NCBI GenBank assembly: GCA_002452555.1
Contig: DKER01000099.1
Span: 1-8,976 of the forward strand
Reading direction: 5' to 3'
Source: Fidelibacterota bacterium UBA6817
Lineage (GTDB): Bacteria > Fidelibacterota > Fidelibacteria > Fidelibacterales > Fidelibacteraceae
DNA length: 8,976 nt
Shown: piece by piece, positions 1 to 8,048 of the stretch
How the letters are laid out: every line of letters begins with the position of its first letter
How positions within the stretch are numbered: position 1 is the first letter of the stretch
Notes under the pieces: model-generated
Seen by the model: the letters and a program-made list of their open reading frames with translations, nothing else
Database searches by the model: none
What the model was told of the DNA's origin: nothing
Made by a program: the position numbers and the translations under genes

Positions 1-49
1 CTACTGGCTACCGGCTACTGACTACCGGCTACCGGCTACTGACTATTGT
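1..49. repeat. Tandem heptamer array (CTACTGG/CTACCGG/CTACTGA)
   Basis: Seven consecutive 7-bp units keep perfect phase from base 1: CTACTGG, CTACCGG, CTACTGA, CTACCGG, CTACCGG, CTACTGA and a diverged CTATTGT. The array runs into the 3' end of the transporter gene, so the TAG stop (complement of CTA at 43-45) is the start of the last unit. It is cut by the window edge, so its true length is unknown. The same CTACCGG word recurs in the same orientation near the other end of the window, around 8845-8865. No terminator hairpin for the upstream operon is visible in these bases. Confidence 0.85.
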
Positions 50-2799
50 TTCTTCTTAATAAAAGCCGGTAATATGAGAATGGATGCCAGAAGACACATC
101 CCGGTTCCGATAAATAGCGCCAATCCAAAACTACCGAAACCGCGATACGTTGCAAAAACAAGACTTCCAAAACTGAGCATGGTTGTCAGGCTGGTAATGG
201 TTACCGCTTTTCCTGTACTGGAAAAAACATGTCGGATATCCTTTTCTATATGCCAGCGGTGGAGAAGATGTACTCCGTCATCAATACCAATACCAACAAT
301 AAGGGGGATGGCCATGATATTCAGAATATTCAATTTTAACCCAAAAAGTCCCATGATTCCGGTCATCCATAGCATGCCGAAAACCATGGGTGCCATACCG
401 AGAAGAGCGTAACGAAAGCGTCTGAAATCCATAAGGAGTAATAGAAAAACAACGGACAAGGTTAAGAATACTGCACGTCTTCCGTCCTGCCCCATCATTA
501 CCATCAACTTATCCATTAACGGCGGCATACCTGATACCCGGGGTGAAATTGAAAAAAGTTCATTGGAAAAGTTTTTCATGTTGTTCATATCCCAGATATT
601 CCCTTTTGGATAAATCGTAATAAGAAACAAATTTTCTTCTCTATTTACATACTTATCCCGAATCATGAACGGTATCATATCCAAAGATATCATCTCAGGA
701 TTTGCCATAGATATAACGCGCTCCCGGTATTCACGTCTAAACGTGCGGGAAAAAGGGATAATTTTTTCAGGCATATCTTCAAAATTTTCAAGTTTGGAGA
801 TCACCCGGGATAAACCTCCGACAAAAAGATCATTTTCCGGATGTCCAACCAGGCGCACAGCTTTGCGGTCAACCAGATCCTGACCTCCCACAAAAGCCAT
901 ATCCTGCATTTCCATGATATTCATTTCAAGACGGATCAATTCCTGAAGAAAATCATCATATTCCCTAGGATCTAAAGACCCTTCCGGAGATTGCTGTTTC
1001 ATCAGATCACGAATCTCCGCCACACCGGAAGCTCTGGCTATCTGTTCAGCCCGGGGAGGCAGATAATCCGTCAAAGATTCCACAAAACTGACACTATTCG
1101 CTTCTCTTGCTTTTTCTGTAAGCTGTTCGTTCTCCGCCAGGCTGGTTGCCGTAATATTGGCCATATCCATACTCATATTGAATTTGGTAATAAGCGTATC
1201 CTGCAGGACAATGGATTTCAATCCTTCCGGTTCCATATTGAGGTAATGATAATCCATTTTCAAACGGCTTGTCTGCCAGGCAAAAAATCCGGTAATAACG
1301 ATGAGAGCAGATATTCCAAGACGGTTGTGGATATGAATTTTTTCTGCAATATGACCCATAAATCCATAAGAAATGTCTTTTGAAATCGTGTCGTCATTCT
1401 TTTTAAACACCCACAATTTATGCTGGATTATAAGAAGTGTCGGCAGTAAAAGCAGCGTAGATATCATAATAATTATGAGACCGGTCCCGCAAACCAGGCC
1501 AAATTCAGTAAATATCCGGCTTCTTCCGATCATCAGCGTAAGAAATGCTGCTGCTGTAGTTAATCCGCCTGTAATAATTCCCTTACCCACTTTCTCCATT
1601 GTACTGATGACGGCTTCTTCAGCCTTGACTCCCAGATTTTTAAGTTCGGTATAAACACTGATTATGTGCACAGAAAAATCAATTCCCAGACCAATCAGAA
1701 TAACGGCAAACAAAGCTGTTGCCATATTCAGAACCCCAACCAATATGTAGGAAAATCCCATTGCCCATATAACGCCAATCATAAGGTTAATTACAGCAAG
1801 AACCGGAGCACTTACCATTCTAAAGGATACCATAAAAAGCAATAAAACACCAAGGATGGCAAGCAAGGTTAATATCATGGAATCTTCCATAACCGCATCC
1901 ATTTCAACCCGCTGAAGAGTAATAGTGCCGGTCAGACCAACATCCACGTTAAAAGCATGACTTTCACTAACCAGTAATTCTTCCAGCCCGTTGACAGCAG
2001 CCACAAGCCAGTCTGCTTCCATGACATTGAAAGAAGGGATTACCATAAAAAGCATCAGATCGCGTTCCGGAGAAAAAAGGTACGGGGAGCCGATCGTTAC
2101 AGCATCAACGGCTTTTATTGCCTGACCTTCAGGGTCATCTTCGAAAAGGCCGTTTTCAAGAGCCTGTGAAAAGAGTTCAATCCCGTCAAAAAATTGAACC
2201 GCCTGAAGTTCACGTTGGGTTGTGGAGATTTTCTCTTCATCTTGAATGTATTCTTTCTCCAGAGAATTATTCAGATTAATCAGAAACTCTTTTAAACCGG
2301 GTTCAAGAAAAATTTCTCTGCTGTTTTCCATGTTCTTCGGTTTCATAAGCATAAGACCGTGATTCCGGATAAAATCCGGCGGAACTTAATAATCGACACG
2401 GCGAAAATAACCATCCGCTTTTGATTCGGAGAGTCCTTTTTCTACATTTTTTTTAACATCTTCATGGAATTTTCGGACATAATCGGAGGATTCATTTTCT
2501 ATCCATGTATCAAAATCCCGAATAAGGGGCACAATATACTCCATGTACGCAATCAGATCATCCGGTTCTCCCTGTGCCACGATGATAATATTGGATGTCC
2601 CTTCGAATTCTTCCAGGATCAGATTGTATTCTTTCACAATCGGTTCATCTTCCGGCAGGAGATTATTCATATTCATATTCAACCGGATCCTGGTGGACAA
2701 TATCCCGAAAAAGATGGTTATAAGAATTATAGCGCCAAACAGAACCCGGGTATGGTAGGCGGCAAAATGTCCCACTGCTCGTAACAGACGCGTCACCAT
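43..2799 (-). pseudogene. RND superfamily MMPL/HAE3-type transporter, interrupted by one in-frame TAA
   Basis: Read through its internal stop, this frame encodes 918 residues, a normal length for a hydrophobe/amphiphile RND (MMPL, HAE3-type) inner-membrane pump. TM1 is near residues 18-36, followed by a periplasmic porter domain. The first helix bundle contains GLGIDFSVH (residues about 370-378). A second periplasmic domain follows, and the second bundle contains GIGIDDGVH (about 836-844). These Asp-containing helices are the proton-relay segments of the family, and the two-fold repeat is complete. The start is ATG at 2799 with AAGGAG seven bases upstream, 33 bp after the barrel gene. Codon 138 is TAA (2386-2388). 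The downstream frame stays open, and the next ATG is at 2352, giving a 769-aa fragment lacking TM1. The upstream fragment is 137 aa. The sequence after the stop (VPPDFIRNHG) still reads as family sequence, so a nonsense change is the only visible lesion. The likely role, exporting lipids or hydrophobic compounds, is inferred from family and neighbours. Family call firm; functional status uncertain. Confidence 0.9.
2386..2388 (-). other. In-frame TAA inside the RND transporter gene
   Basis: The plus strand reads TTA at 2386-2388, which is TAA on the coding strand, directly after the residues RRVDY. The ORFs on both sides share a frame (start positions 2799 and 2352 differ by 447 bases, a multiple of three). 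One substitution from CAA, AAA or GAA would explain it. Confidence 0.9.
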
Positions 2800-2804
2800 G
2801 GATT

Positions 2805-2810
2805 GTCTCC
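2805..2810 (-). promoter_or_regulatory. Ribosome binding site of the RND transporter
   Basis: The minus strand reads AAAAGGAGACAATCC just before ATG at 2799. The GGAG core is well spaced, supports this start, and shows the N-terminal fragment is the authentic beginning of the gene. No comparable site precedes the ATG at 2352. Confidence 0.75.
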
Positions 2811-3339
2811 TTTTTTTATCGTAAAGGGTACATTAAAAAAACACTTTAAGACGAAGTCTTACTGCGCCTTTCTGTATTCCGAATTCCGTATCAGGATCAC
2901 CAAAAAATACAGATCCAAGTATATCTGTTTCGACGTTATCACCCAGCGTTGTGGAAAATTGTAGGCTCATAGCCGTACTTTTATCCTCCAGATTTGTAAT
3001 GGTAAAAGCTCCGGCCGAGATCAGGTTGGTTAAAGGGTACATGGCTTGCAGAAAAAGATAGTCCTGCCCCAGGCTTCGGGTATTTCCGGAAAAATATTGA
3101 ACAAAATCATTAAATATTTGATCCTCCTTTTGCTTCCCGAAATCACTGTGGAAATATTCAGCCATGATAAACAAGGAGTTTTCAAATGTATAATCAACAC
3201 CCAAAACATATTCAACATACTGTTTTCCGGTCTGATACCGGGAAACATTTTCCGGCAACAAATTTATACCCGATTGACGATCGTACATAAAATCCAACCG
3301 TGTCAGGCGATTATAGGCAAATTCGCCGTGCAGACCTGC

Positions 3340-3342
3340 TCA
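3340..3342 (-). other. In-frame TGA, codon 249 of the barrel gene
   Basis: The plus strand reads TCA, giving TGA on the coding strand between ALSADIA and AGLHGEFAYN. Flanking segments lie in one frame and both read as barrel strands. A single G-to-A change from TGG, or one change from CGA or GGA, would account for it. Confidence 0.88.
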
Positions 3343-3954
3343 GGCAATATCGGCAGATAAGGCAGCACCGGTCATAAAGCGTTTAAATGACAGTTCCCAT
3401 GGAATAAATGTAACCGGAGCAAATCCTGATTCTGACCATGTAAATCGTGCAATACTTAAACTCAAATCCATGGCAGCCATCGTTTGCCGAATACGGGTAT
3501 ACAACATTGTGGATTCCAGGGTATTTTGGGGTTGGACTGCCAGAAACACGCTGTTGCCGTTCGCGGGATAAAGATCCAGACCGACAGCTTTCACGCATGT
3601 TTGTTCATAAGAAGGGTCCATAATATCTTTTACATTGAAAATATCCGTCGGATTCCAAACATAACCGGTTCCGGGTGATATGGGTTGTTTTCCCAGGGTC
3701 AGTCTGAACGTCTTTCCATAGAGCTGGAGATACATGTTATCGATATAAAAAGTGTCCTGAACAACATATGGGAAATGATTCAACGGCTGAAGGGGCGCAT
3801 CTTCTGATACGGGAACAAGCGGTATGAGATGTTCCGGCAGATAATTGACAAGGTTAAATGTGGTTTGCCCCCAAAATTGGCGAACATTCACATTGGATGC
3901 TATCCGGACATTATCCCCGGGCTTTGCTTCCAGATCGAGGTGCAGTTTGTTGTA

Positions 3955-3957
3955 TCA
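3955..3957 (-). other. In-frame TGA, codon 44 of the barrel gene
   Basis: The coding strand reads TGA between KKESILF and YNKLHLDLEA. The signal peptide and first strand lie upstream in the same frame; the rest of the barrel lies downstream. It would truncate the product to 43 residues, most of them signal peptide. Confidence 0.85.
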
Positions 3958-4086
3958 AAACAGAATGGATTCTTTCTTCAGCCATCCCTCGTCTGCCTGA
4001 CTTTCGAAATAGCCAAACCAGTTCACTCCCGCATTTGTCATACTGCCTGTCAGGATAAGAAATAAAAGTATCTTTAATATTTTCAT

Positions 4087-4264
4087 GCATATATCCTTTA
4101 ATATGGATCAACTGTCAACAGACAGGAGCGGGGAATGAGCTTATCCATGCTCACCGAGAGCCGGCTGATGGTTGGACGTCCGTACTGAGACATAACGCCC
4201 TTTTCCCTCTCGTCGCACGTGATACGTCACTTAATTCAGAATTAAGAAAACCCTGTCTGTCAAT
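4087..4264. other. 178-bp intergenic gap with inverted repeats, no gene seen
   Basis: I see no credible ORF here. A 9-bp inverted repeat bounds most of the gap: ACAGACAGG at 4118-4126 and CCTGTCTGT at 4252-4260. Inside are a small hairpin (TGAGC/GCTCA, 4136-4153), palindromes AGCCGGCT (4159-4166) and GGACGTCC (4174-4181), a GTGA/TCAC hairpin near 4220-4230, and a 17-base palindrome CTTAATTC-A-GAATTAAG (4230-4246). The last lies just downstream of the LolA-like gene and could slow or attenuate transcription, but it has no T-tract and is not a canonical terminator. TGTCAA occurs just outside or overlapping both inverted-repeat ends. Confidence 0.55.
4094..4099 (-). promoter_or_regulatory. Ribosome binding site of the barrel gene
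   Basis: The minus strand reads AAAGGATATATGC immediately before ATG at 4086, an AAAGGA core with seven-base spacing. It fixes the true start at the signal peptide, well upstream of the later GTG (3891) that an automatic caller would choose after the first TGA. Confidence 0.7.
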
Positions 4265-5014
4265 TTACTTCACCAAATTCCGTTCACTGAAAAAGGATTC
4301 GGGATAATTAACATCGTATGTAACTTCCGTATATTCCATAGTGGTCTCGGTGGATTCAAGATGGTTTTTCATCGTCATTTTCATGGGAGTGGGAATTCCC
4401 TGAATAATTTGAATGTTACTGAGAATCAGAGACTTGTGATTAATCGCCGGATCTTCGTAATAATCAAGGCGCCGGGGACAAAAATCGTCCTGTCCCACAT
4501 AACAGATAATTTTCTGATATGTTTGATCTTTGGATTTAGCCGTCATTTCCAAAATGAAACAATTAACACCGTCTTGTTTATCTGTCCCTGCCAGTTTTGT
4601 AATATAATCATCTTTCCAGGTGTCGCCGCTACCCATATCCTCGTATGTAAAATCGGACCCTTCAAACTTTTGTTTCCGTGCATGGGATGCCAGTTTGCGG
4701 ATACGGTTTGTGCGCTGATTGTACATCCAAATATTGTCTGAAAAATCAGTCATCAGCATAGCATTTCCCCGGACACGGGCCGGTTCCAGATAGCGCATTA
4801 TGGCATTTTTCCCGTTTTGGCCGGAAAACGGCTCATATTCCAGCGTGCGGGTTTGTCCGGTTGTTGTAATGATGGTTTGTTTCATTTTTGCATAGGCAAA
4901 TTCAGGATTCAGCACATCCATCATTTTATCCAGTATATCCGGTCCGGACATGTCCTGAGCCAATAAGAGAGAAACGAATAATATCCCGAATAAACCGCTG
5001 CGTATTTTTTCCAT
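4265..5014 (-). CDS. LolA-like outer-membrane lipoprotein-sorting protein (periplasmic lipid carrier)
   Basis: A 249-aa protein with an N-terminal signal peptide (MEKIRSGLFGILFVSLLLA, cleavage near residue 19). The mature part matches the LolA_like / outer-membrane lipoprotein-sorting family (COG2834-type): RVRG at 80-83, the strand MYNQRTNRIRKLA at 97-109, and the hallmark GSDFTYEDM at 119-127. Family members fold as a half-barrel that shields a lipid or acyl chain. Those next to MMPL pumps are thought to ferry substrate through the periplasm. The ATG overlaps the TetR stop by one base (TAATG), with GGAGGA six bases upstream inside the TetR gene, so the two are translationally coupled. Unlike the two genes after it, this ORF is intact and ends in TAA. 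It is not classical LolA, which is shorter and encoded elsewhere; the cargo cannot be read from the sequence. Confidence 0.88.
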   Translation of the reverse strand: MEKIRSGLFGILFVSLLLAQDMSGPDILDKMMDVLNPEFAYAKMKQTIITTTGQTRTLEYEPFSGQNGKNAIMRYLEPARVRGNAMLMTDFSDNIWMYNQRTNRIRKLASHARKQKFEGSDFTYEDMGSGDTWKDDYITKLAGTDKQDGVNCFILEMTAKSKDQTYQKIICYVGQDDFCPRRLDYYEDPAINHKSLILSNIQIIQGIPTPMKMTMKNHLESTETTMEYTEVTYDVNYPESFFSERNLVK

Positions 5015-5655
5015 TATGATTCCTCCGCCGGAGCAGGAGCAATTCCCAGTCCCCGTTTAACAAAATCCTTTGTTATCTTCCGCATTTGCTCCGGTTCGTA
5101 CCGGCTATGTAAAAGAAAATAATAAATCGTTATACCGTCAAGGGCAGAAAAAAGGAGATAACTTTTCATTTTTAAATCTGCTTGTGAATCATCTTTTTGC
5201 CCCGGAATGGTTTCAAACAACGGCTCAAACGAAATAAAAATCTGATCCATTATTTCGTCAACAAGTGATTGAGAGCCTCCCTGTCTTTCCTTTCTGAGGA
5301 TATACAGAAAAATTTCATACAGGATAATCCATTCATATTCACCGGGGTGGGCAATAATATAATCCCACTGATCAAACATCAAATCAACCATTAAATCGAA
5401 TCGGCGAACAGGATCGGTTTCCTGTTCAAGTGCTTTTTTCATATTTTGGGAAACGCTGAGAAAAAAATCATAGAGAACACCTTCAAACAGGGCTTCTTTG
5501 CTGGGGAAATATCCATAGACTGTTCCTTTGGCAACACCGGCTTTCCGGGCAATTATGTCGACGGTTCCTTTCTGCAGCCCTTCCTGGGCAAACACATCCA
5601 AAGCAGCTTTGATAATCCGGGATTTCTTGTTGCTGTCTTTTAGCATCGCAGACAT
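5014..5655 (-). CDS. TetR/AcrR-family transcriptional repressor
   Basis: A 213-aa protein, typical TetR length. The N-terminal helix-turn-helix spans about residues 12-58: IIKAALDVFAQEG, then TVDIIARKAGVAKGTVYGYF (31-50, recognition helix around GTVYGYF), then PSKEALF. The rest is a helical ligand-binding domain with no recognisable ligand signature. The start is ATG at 5655 with GAGGAG five bases upstream; an internal ATG three codons later has no better site. It is first in the operon and coupled to the LolA-like gene by TAATG. A perfect 18-bp palindrome lies 18 bases upstream of the start, so it most likely represses its own operon until a hydrophobic or lipid-like ligand binds. That is inference from family behaviour and position. 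Confidence 0.93.
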   Translation of the reverse strand: MSAMLKDSNKKSRIIKAALDVFAQEGLQKGTVDIIARKAGVAKGTVYGYFPSKEALFEGVLYDFFLSVSQNMKKALEQETDPVRRFDLMVDLMFDQWDYIIAHPGEYEWIILYEIFLYILRKERQGGSQSLVDEIMDQIFISFEPLFETIPGQKDDSQADLKMKSYLLFSALDGITIYYFLLHSRYEPEQMRKITKDFVKRGLGIAPAPAEES

Positions 5656-5660
5656 AAATT

Positions 5661-5666
5661 CTCCTC
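5661..5666 (-). promoter_or_regulatory. Ribosome binding site of the TetR gene
   Basis: GAGGAG followed by AATTT and ATG on the minus strand. Its position favours the start at 5655 over the second in-frame ATG. Confidence 0.75.
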
Positions 5667-5673
5667 ACGTTTA

Positions 5674-5691
5674 TGACTGACCGGTCAGTCA
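5674..5691. promoter_or_regulatory. Perfect 18-bp palindrome, probable TetR operator
   Basis: TGACTGACCGGTCAGTCA is its own reverse complement across all 18 bases. The size, the central CCGG and the TGACTGAC arms fit TetR-family operators. It lies between the predicted -10 element and the TetR start codon, where bound repressor would block initiation. Confidence 0.85.
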
Positions 5692-5695
5692 ATTA

Positions 5696-5725
5696 ATTTT
5701 AACCAGAATTTATAGTTATTATCAA
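5696..5725 (-). promoter_or_regulatory. Probable promoter of the TetR-LolA-barrel-RND operon
   Basis: The minus strand has TTGATA (5725-5720), an 18-bp spacer, and TAAAAT (5701-5696), each five of six to the sigma-70 consensus. The predicted start of transcription falls inside the TetR palindrome just downstream, which supports the assignment. If the host uses a Bacteroidota-type housekeeping sigma factor the true elements may differ. Confidence 0.5.
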
Positions 5726-5738
5726 TAAAAAGATTGAT
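5721..5738. repeat. AT-rich hairpin between the two operons
   Basis: ATCAAT and ATTGAT form a six-base-pair stem around a six-base loop. It lies downstream of the VIT-vWA gene, whose transcript could fold it, but the stem is weak and no T-tract follows. It overlaps the predicted -35 element of the next operon. I see no strong terminator between the operons, so some readthrough is possible. Confidence 0.35.
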
Positions 5739-5807
5739 GACTTGAAATGAGGAATGAGATGTTTTATATACAAAAGAAGAGTATCAGTCCCGGTTTATCT
5801 TTTTATT

Positions 5808-8048
5808 CTATACGGTTTTGTTTTTGATCATCTTTTCAAGAAGATTATAATCCAGACCTTCTTCCCTGCACACTTTCTTAAGCCATTTCCGGGCTTTTTG
5901 GATTGCAGCCAATGCCATCCGGGCAAATTCTTTATCTTTTTCAGCCAATATGAGTGCATACAGCGTAGCTGTTATGTGAGTCTTTAAAGGCTCCGGACAG
6001 TTAATCAGGAATGTATCAATTTTCTTAATTTCTTTAATTGCGAAAAAAGCGTAGGGAAGAAGCGTCTTTACATCACTGAAATACCCTTCAATTTCTTGTG
6101 TCTTGAGAATTTCGATATAATTTTCTGTGATACAGTCCATTTTTGAAAATTTCCTTTTATTAAAGAAAACTGCCGAAGCATAACCTACATCTTTTTTAAA
6201 ATGATGCTCGTTTTTCAATGAAAAATTTTGATTTATTTTAGGAAATCCGCCCCAACCATAGGTAAGCTGGACAGGAATACGGACATATTCAGGATTTGAA
6301 TTAAGTTTATCGCCTGTTTTACGTTTCTGTATACCTACAAAACTCGTACGATCCGTTAGCAGAGAAAACTTTAAGGCTAGTTTTAAATGATAATCCGGCT
6401 GATCTCGTTTTCTTCCTTTTGCTTGTACGAGTTCATTTTGTAAAACATGAGATTCTTTACTTTTAACACTCTGATCTGCCCATAGAACAGGGATGAGGTT
6501 ATCTATCCCCAAATCATGTACGGGTAATGTCCACTCAACCTTTTTTCCCGAACAGATTCCGCTGATGGTTACGTTTTCATATTTTTTATCTGAGGGTATG
6601 CTTAATAATTTCAACCAAACATCACCTTCAAAAAAACTCGTGTTTGTAATATCAATCGGTTTATCTGTTGAATCGAATTGAAGTTTAATATCCCTGACTT
6701 GAGGATGGACCAGTCTTGAAAACTGGCGAAGCACGGCAGGAGCACTATGTTCCTCGGGATGAATGGACTCATAAGCAGCTCTTGTCATGTTTGACAGATC
6801 TTTCAAGAGACCATGGGCAGCCCCAAATCCTATTGCAAATGTAAAGACTTGTATGTTTTGTTCATTTTCAAGAAATAGATCCCGTATCTCAATATCATTC
6901 ATTACCTGACCGTCTGTAATAATTATAATTGCTTTTTGTTTCCCCGGATCAGTTGGACTGTTCACGATATCTGATAGTGGAGACAATAATTCAGTACCGC
7001 CCATATCTGCTTCCTGATTACGAATATTTTCCAGCGTCTTTTCAAAATTTTCTTTATTATTGGCAAGCAGGGCGGAATTTAATTTTTTATAATCGGAACC
7101 AAAGCAATATATATTATAGACATCATTTTGTGAAAGCTGCCGTAAGCACAATTCCAGTGTTTCTTTTGCAGATTTTATTGAGAATCCGCCCATTGAGCCG
7201 GAGCAATCAAGAACAAAATAGAGTTCCAAATCCTGACTATCTGTTTTAAATGATTCCGGGAATGTGGGATTAAACCGGATCAAGGCAGCTGAATCACCGT
7301 TACTATGTTTCGAAATGAGACACTGCCCGTTACTTTGTTTTGTTTTAAGGTCAATTAAGATATCTCTATCCGGGACAATTTCATCATTTTCAATACGTAT
7401 CAGATTAAATTCACCATTCTTTCTGATGTTAAGCGTATGGGACGGTGAGGAAATATTAAGTATTCCATGGGACAGGACCTGGATTTCCAGGGAAGCTCTC
7501 CAGGGAACATCGGGCATAATTTCATGAGACAGCCTGTCTCGTTTCAGGGGATCTGTATTTTTCGGGGCATAGCGCGGGCTGACAGTCAGGGGAATAATCA
7601 TACGTATAACATCATCCCGACATTCCAAGGCTTTAACCGTATTAATTCGAATATTTACATGTTGTCCGGGAGCAAGATTTCCAAGAGAAAAATAGAGAAT
7701 GTCATCCGATACCCAATCAAGGAGATAAGCAGTATTTCCTTTTCCAATTTCATCATCATAGTTAATAAACGCTTTATCCCGCTCCTCAATTTTTCCCTGA
7801 ATAATCTTACCGTCGGTTTCAACAATAAATCCCGTTACCGTCGTGCCGGCTTCAACAGGGAAACAAAAAACAGATTCAATACTGTGATCAAGATTATTGA
7901 TAAATTCATATTCCAGGTACAATTCAGAACTAAAATCCAGAATTTTACCCCCAATGTGCATGTGTTTCAGGGGGATAGCCTGATGCGTTTTGTTTTCATT
8001 GATCCAATAAAGCTGGCCAAGGGGATTCCCGTCTTTTTGCTCCTGCAT
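5808..8048 (-). CDS. VIT and von Willebrand A domain protein (inter-alpha-trypsin inhibitor heavy chain / VWA5A-like)
   Basis: A 746-aa protein in three parts. Residues about 10-140 form a VIT domain (FCFPVEAGTTVTGF, KIEERDKAFINYDD, LGNLAPGQHVNI). Residues about 275-440 form a vWA domain with a complete MIDAS: DCSGS at 281-285, Thr352 in GGTELL, and Asp379 in ITDG. The C-terminal region carries LALKFSLLTDRTSFVGI (about 557-573), the signature following vWA in VWA5A-type proteins, and a final helical segment (about 640-730) like their C-terminal domain. A bound divalent metal and protein-protein binding are expected. There is no signal peptide, transmembrane helix, lipobox or sorting signal, so it is probably cytosolic, unlike secreted or sortase-linked VIT proteins. 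ATG at 8048 overlaps the MerR stop (TGATG), with AAGGAG eight bases upstream; a GTG one codon earlier is an alternative start. Ends in TAG. Function unknown. Confidence 0.9.
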   Translation of the reverse strand: MQEQKDGNPLGQLYWINENKTHQAIPLKHMHIGGKILDFSSELYLEYEFINNLDHSIESVFCFPVEAGTTVTGFIVETDGKIIQGKIEERDKAFINYDDEIGKGNTAYLLDWVSDDILYFSLGNLAPGQHVNIRINTVKALECRDDVIRMIIPLTVSPRYAPKNTDPLKRDRLSHEIMPDVPWRASLEIQVLSHGILNISSPSHTLNIRKNGEFNLIRIENDEIVPDRDILIDLKTKQSNGQCLISKHSNGDSAALIRFNPTFPESFKTDSQDLELYFVLDCSGSMGGFSIKSAKETLELCLRQLSQNDVYNIYCFGSDYKKLNSALLANNKENFEKTLENIRNQEADMGGTELLSPLSDIVNSPTDPGKQKAIIIITDGQVMNDIEIRDLFLENEQNIQVFTFAIGFGAAHGLLKDLSNMTRAAYESIHPEEHSAPAVLRQFSRLVHPQVRDIKLQFDSTDKPIDITNTSFFEGDVWLKLLSIPSDKKYENVTISGICSGKKVEWTLPVHDLGIDNLIPVLWADQSVKSKESHVLQNELVQAKGRKRDQPDYHLKLALKFSLLTDRTSFVGIQKRKTGDKLNSNPEYVRIPVQLTYGWGGFPKINQNFSLKNEHHFKKDVGYASAVFFNKRKFSKMDCITENYIEILKTQEIEGYFSDVKTLLPYAFFAIKEIKKIDTFLINCPEPLKTHITATLYALILAEKDKEFARMALAAIQKARKWLKKVCREEGLDYNLLEKMIKNKTV

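Larger units (their letters stand above)
2833..4086 (-). pseudogene. Outer-membrane beta-barrel protein, interrupted by two in-frame TGA codons
   Basis: Reading the frame from ATG at 4086 gives a 417-aa protein. It has a clear signal peptide (MKILKILLFLILTGS..., cleavage probably after MTNA, residue 19) and ends in RLRLKVFF, the terminal aromatic typical of outer-membrane barrels. The middle carries LGKQPISPGTGYVWNPTD (about residues 131-148), a G-x-Q...G...NP.D pattern I associate with DUF1302-like barrels encoded beside MMPL pumps. Alternating hydrophobic strands fill the rest. Codon 44 (3955-3957) and codon 249 (3340-3342) are TGA, leaving apparent fragments of 43, about 204 and 168 residues. 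There is no frameshift. RBS AAAGGA lies seven bases before the ATG. It sits between the LolA-like gene and the RND pump, so it is probably the outer-membrane exit or docking component. Exact family uncertain; a barrel is well supported. Cys164 falls where I would expect Gly in the YEQTGVKA-like motif, possibly another sign of relaxed selection. Confidence 0.8.

Noticed and set aside
2833..4086. Selenocysteine at the TGA codons of the barrel gene
   Set aside because: No convincing SECIS-like hairpin follows either codon, outer-membrane barrels are not known selenoproteins, and the neighbouring gene is broken by TAA, which selenocysteine cannot explain.
3911..4111. 66-codon minus-strand ORF overlapping the start of the barrel gene
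   Set aside because: It is in a different frame from the signal peptide and first strand of the barrel, and lacks protein-like character.
4130..4200. T-box or other riboswitch-like words on the plus strand (GAGAGCCGGCTGATGGTTGG)
   Set aside because: The resemblance is only local, the expected pairings do not form well, and the only gene downstream on that strand is antisense.
5721..5738. Intrinsic terminator after the VIT-vWA gene
   Set aside because: The stem is six weak AT-rich pairs with no following T-tract, and it overlaps the predicted promoter of the next operon.
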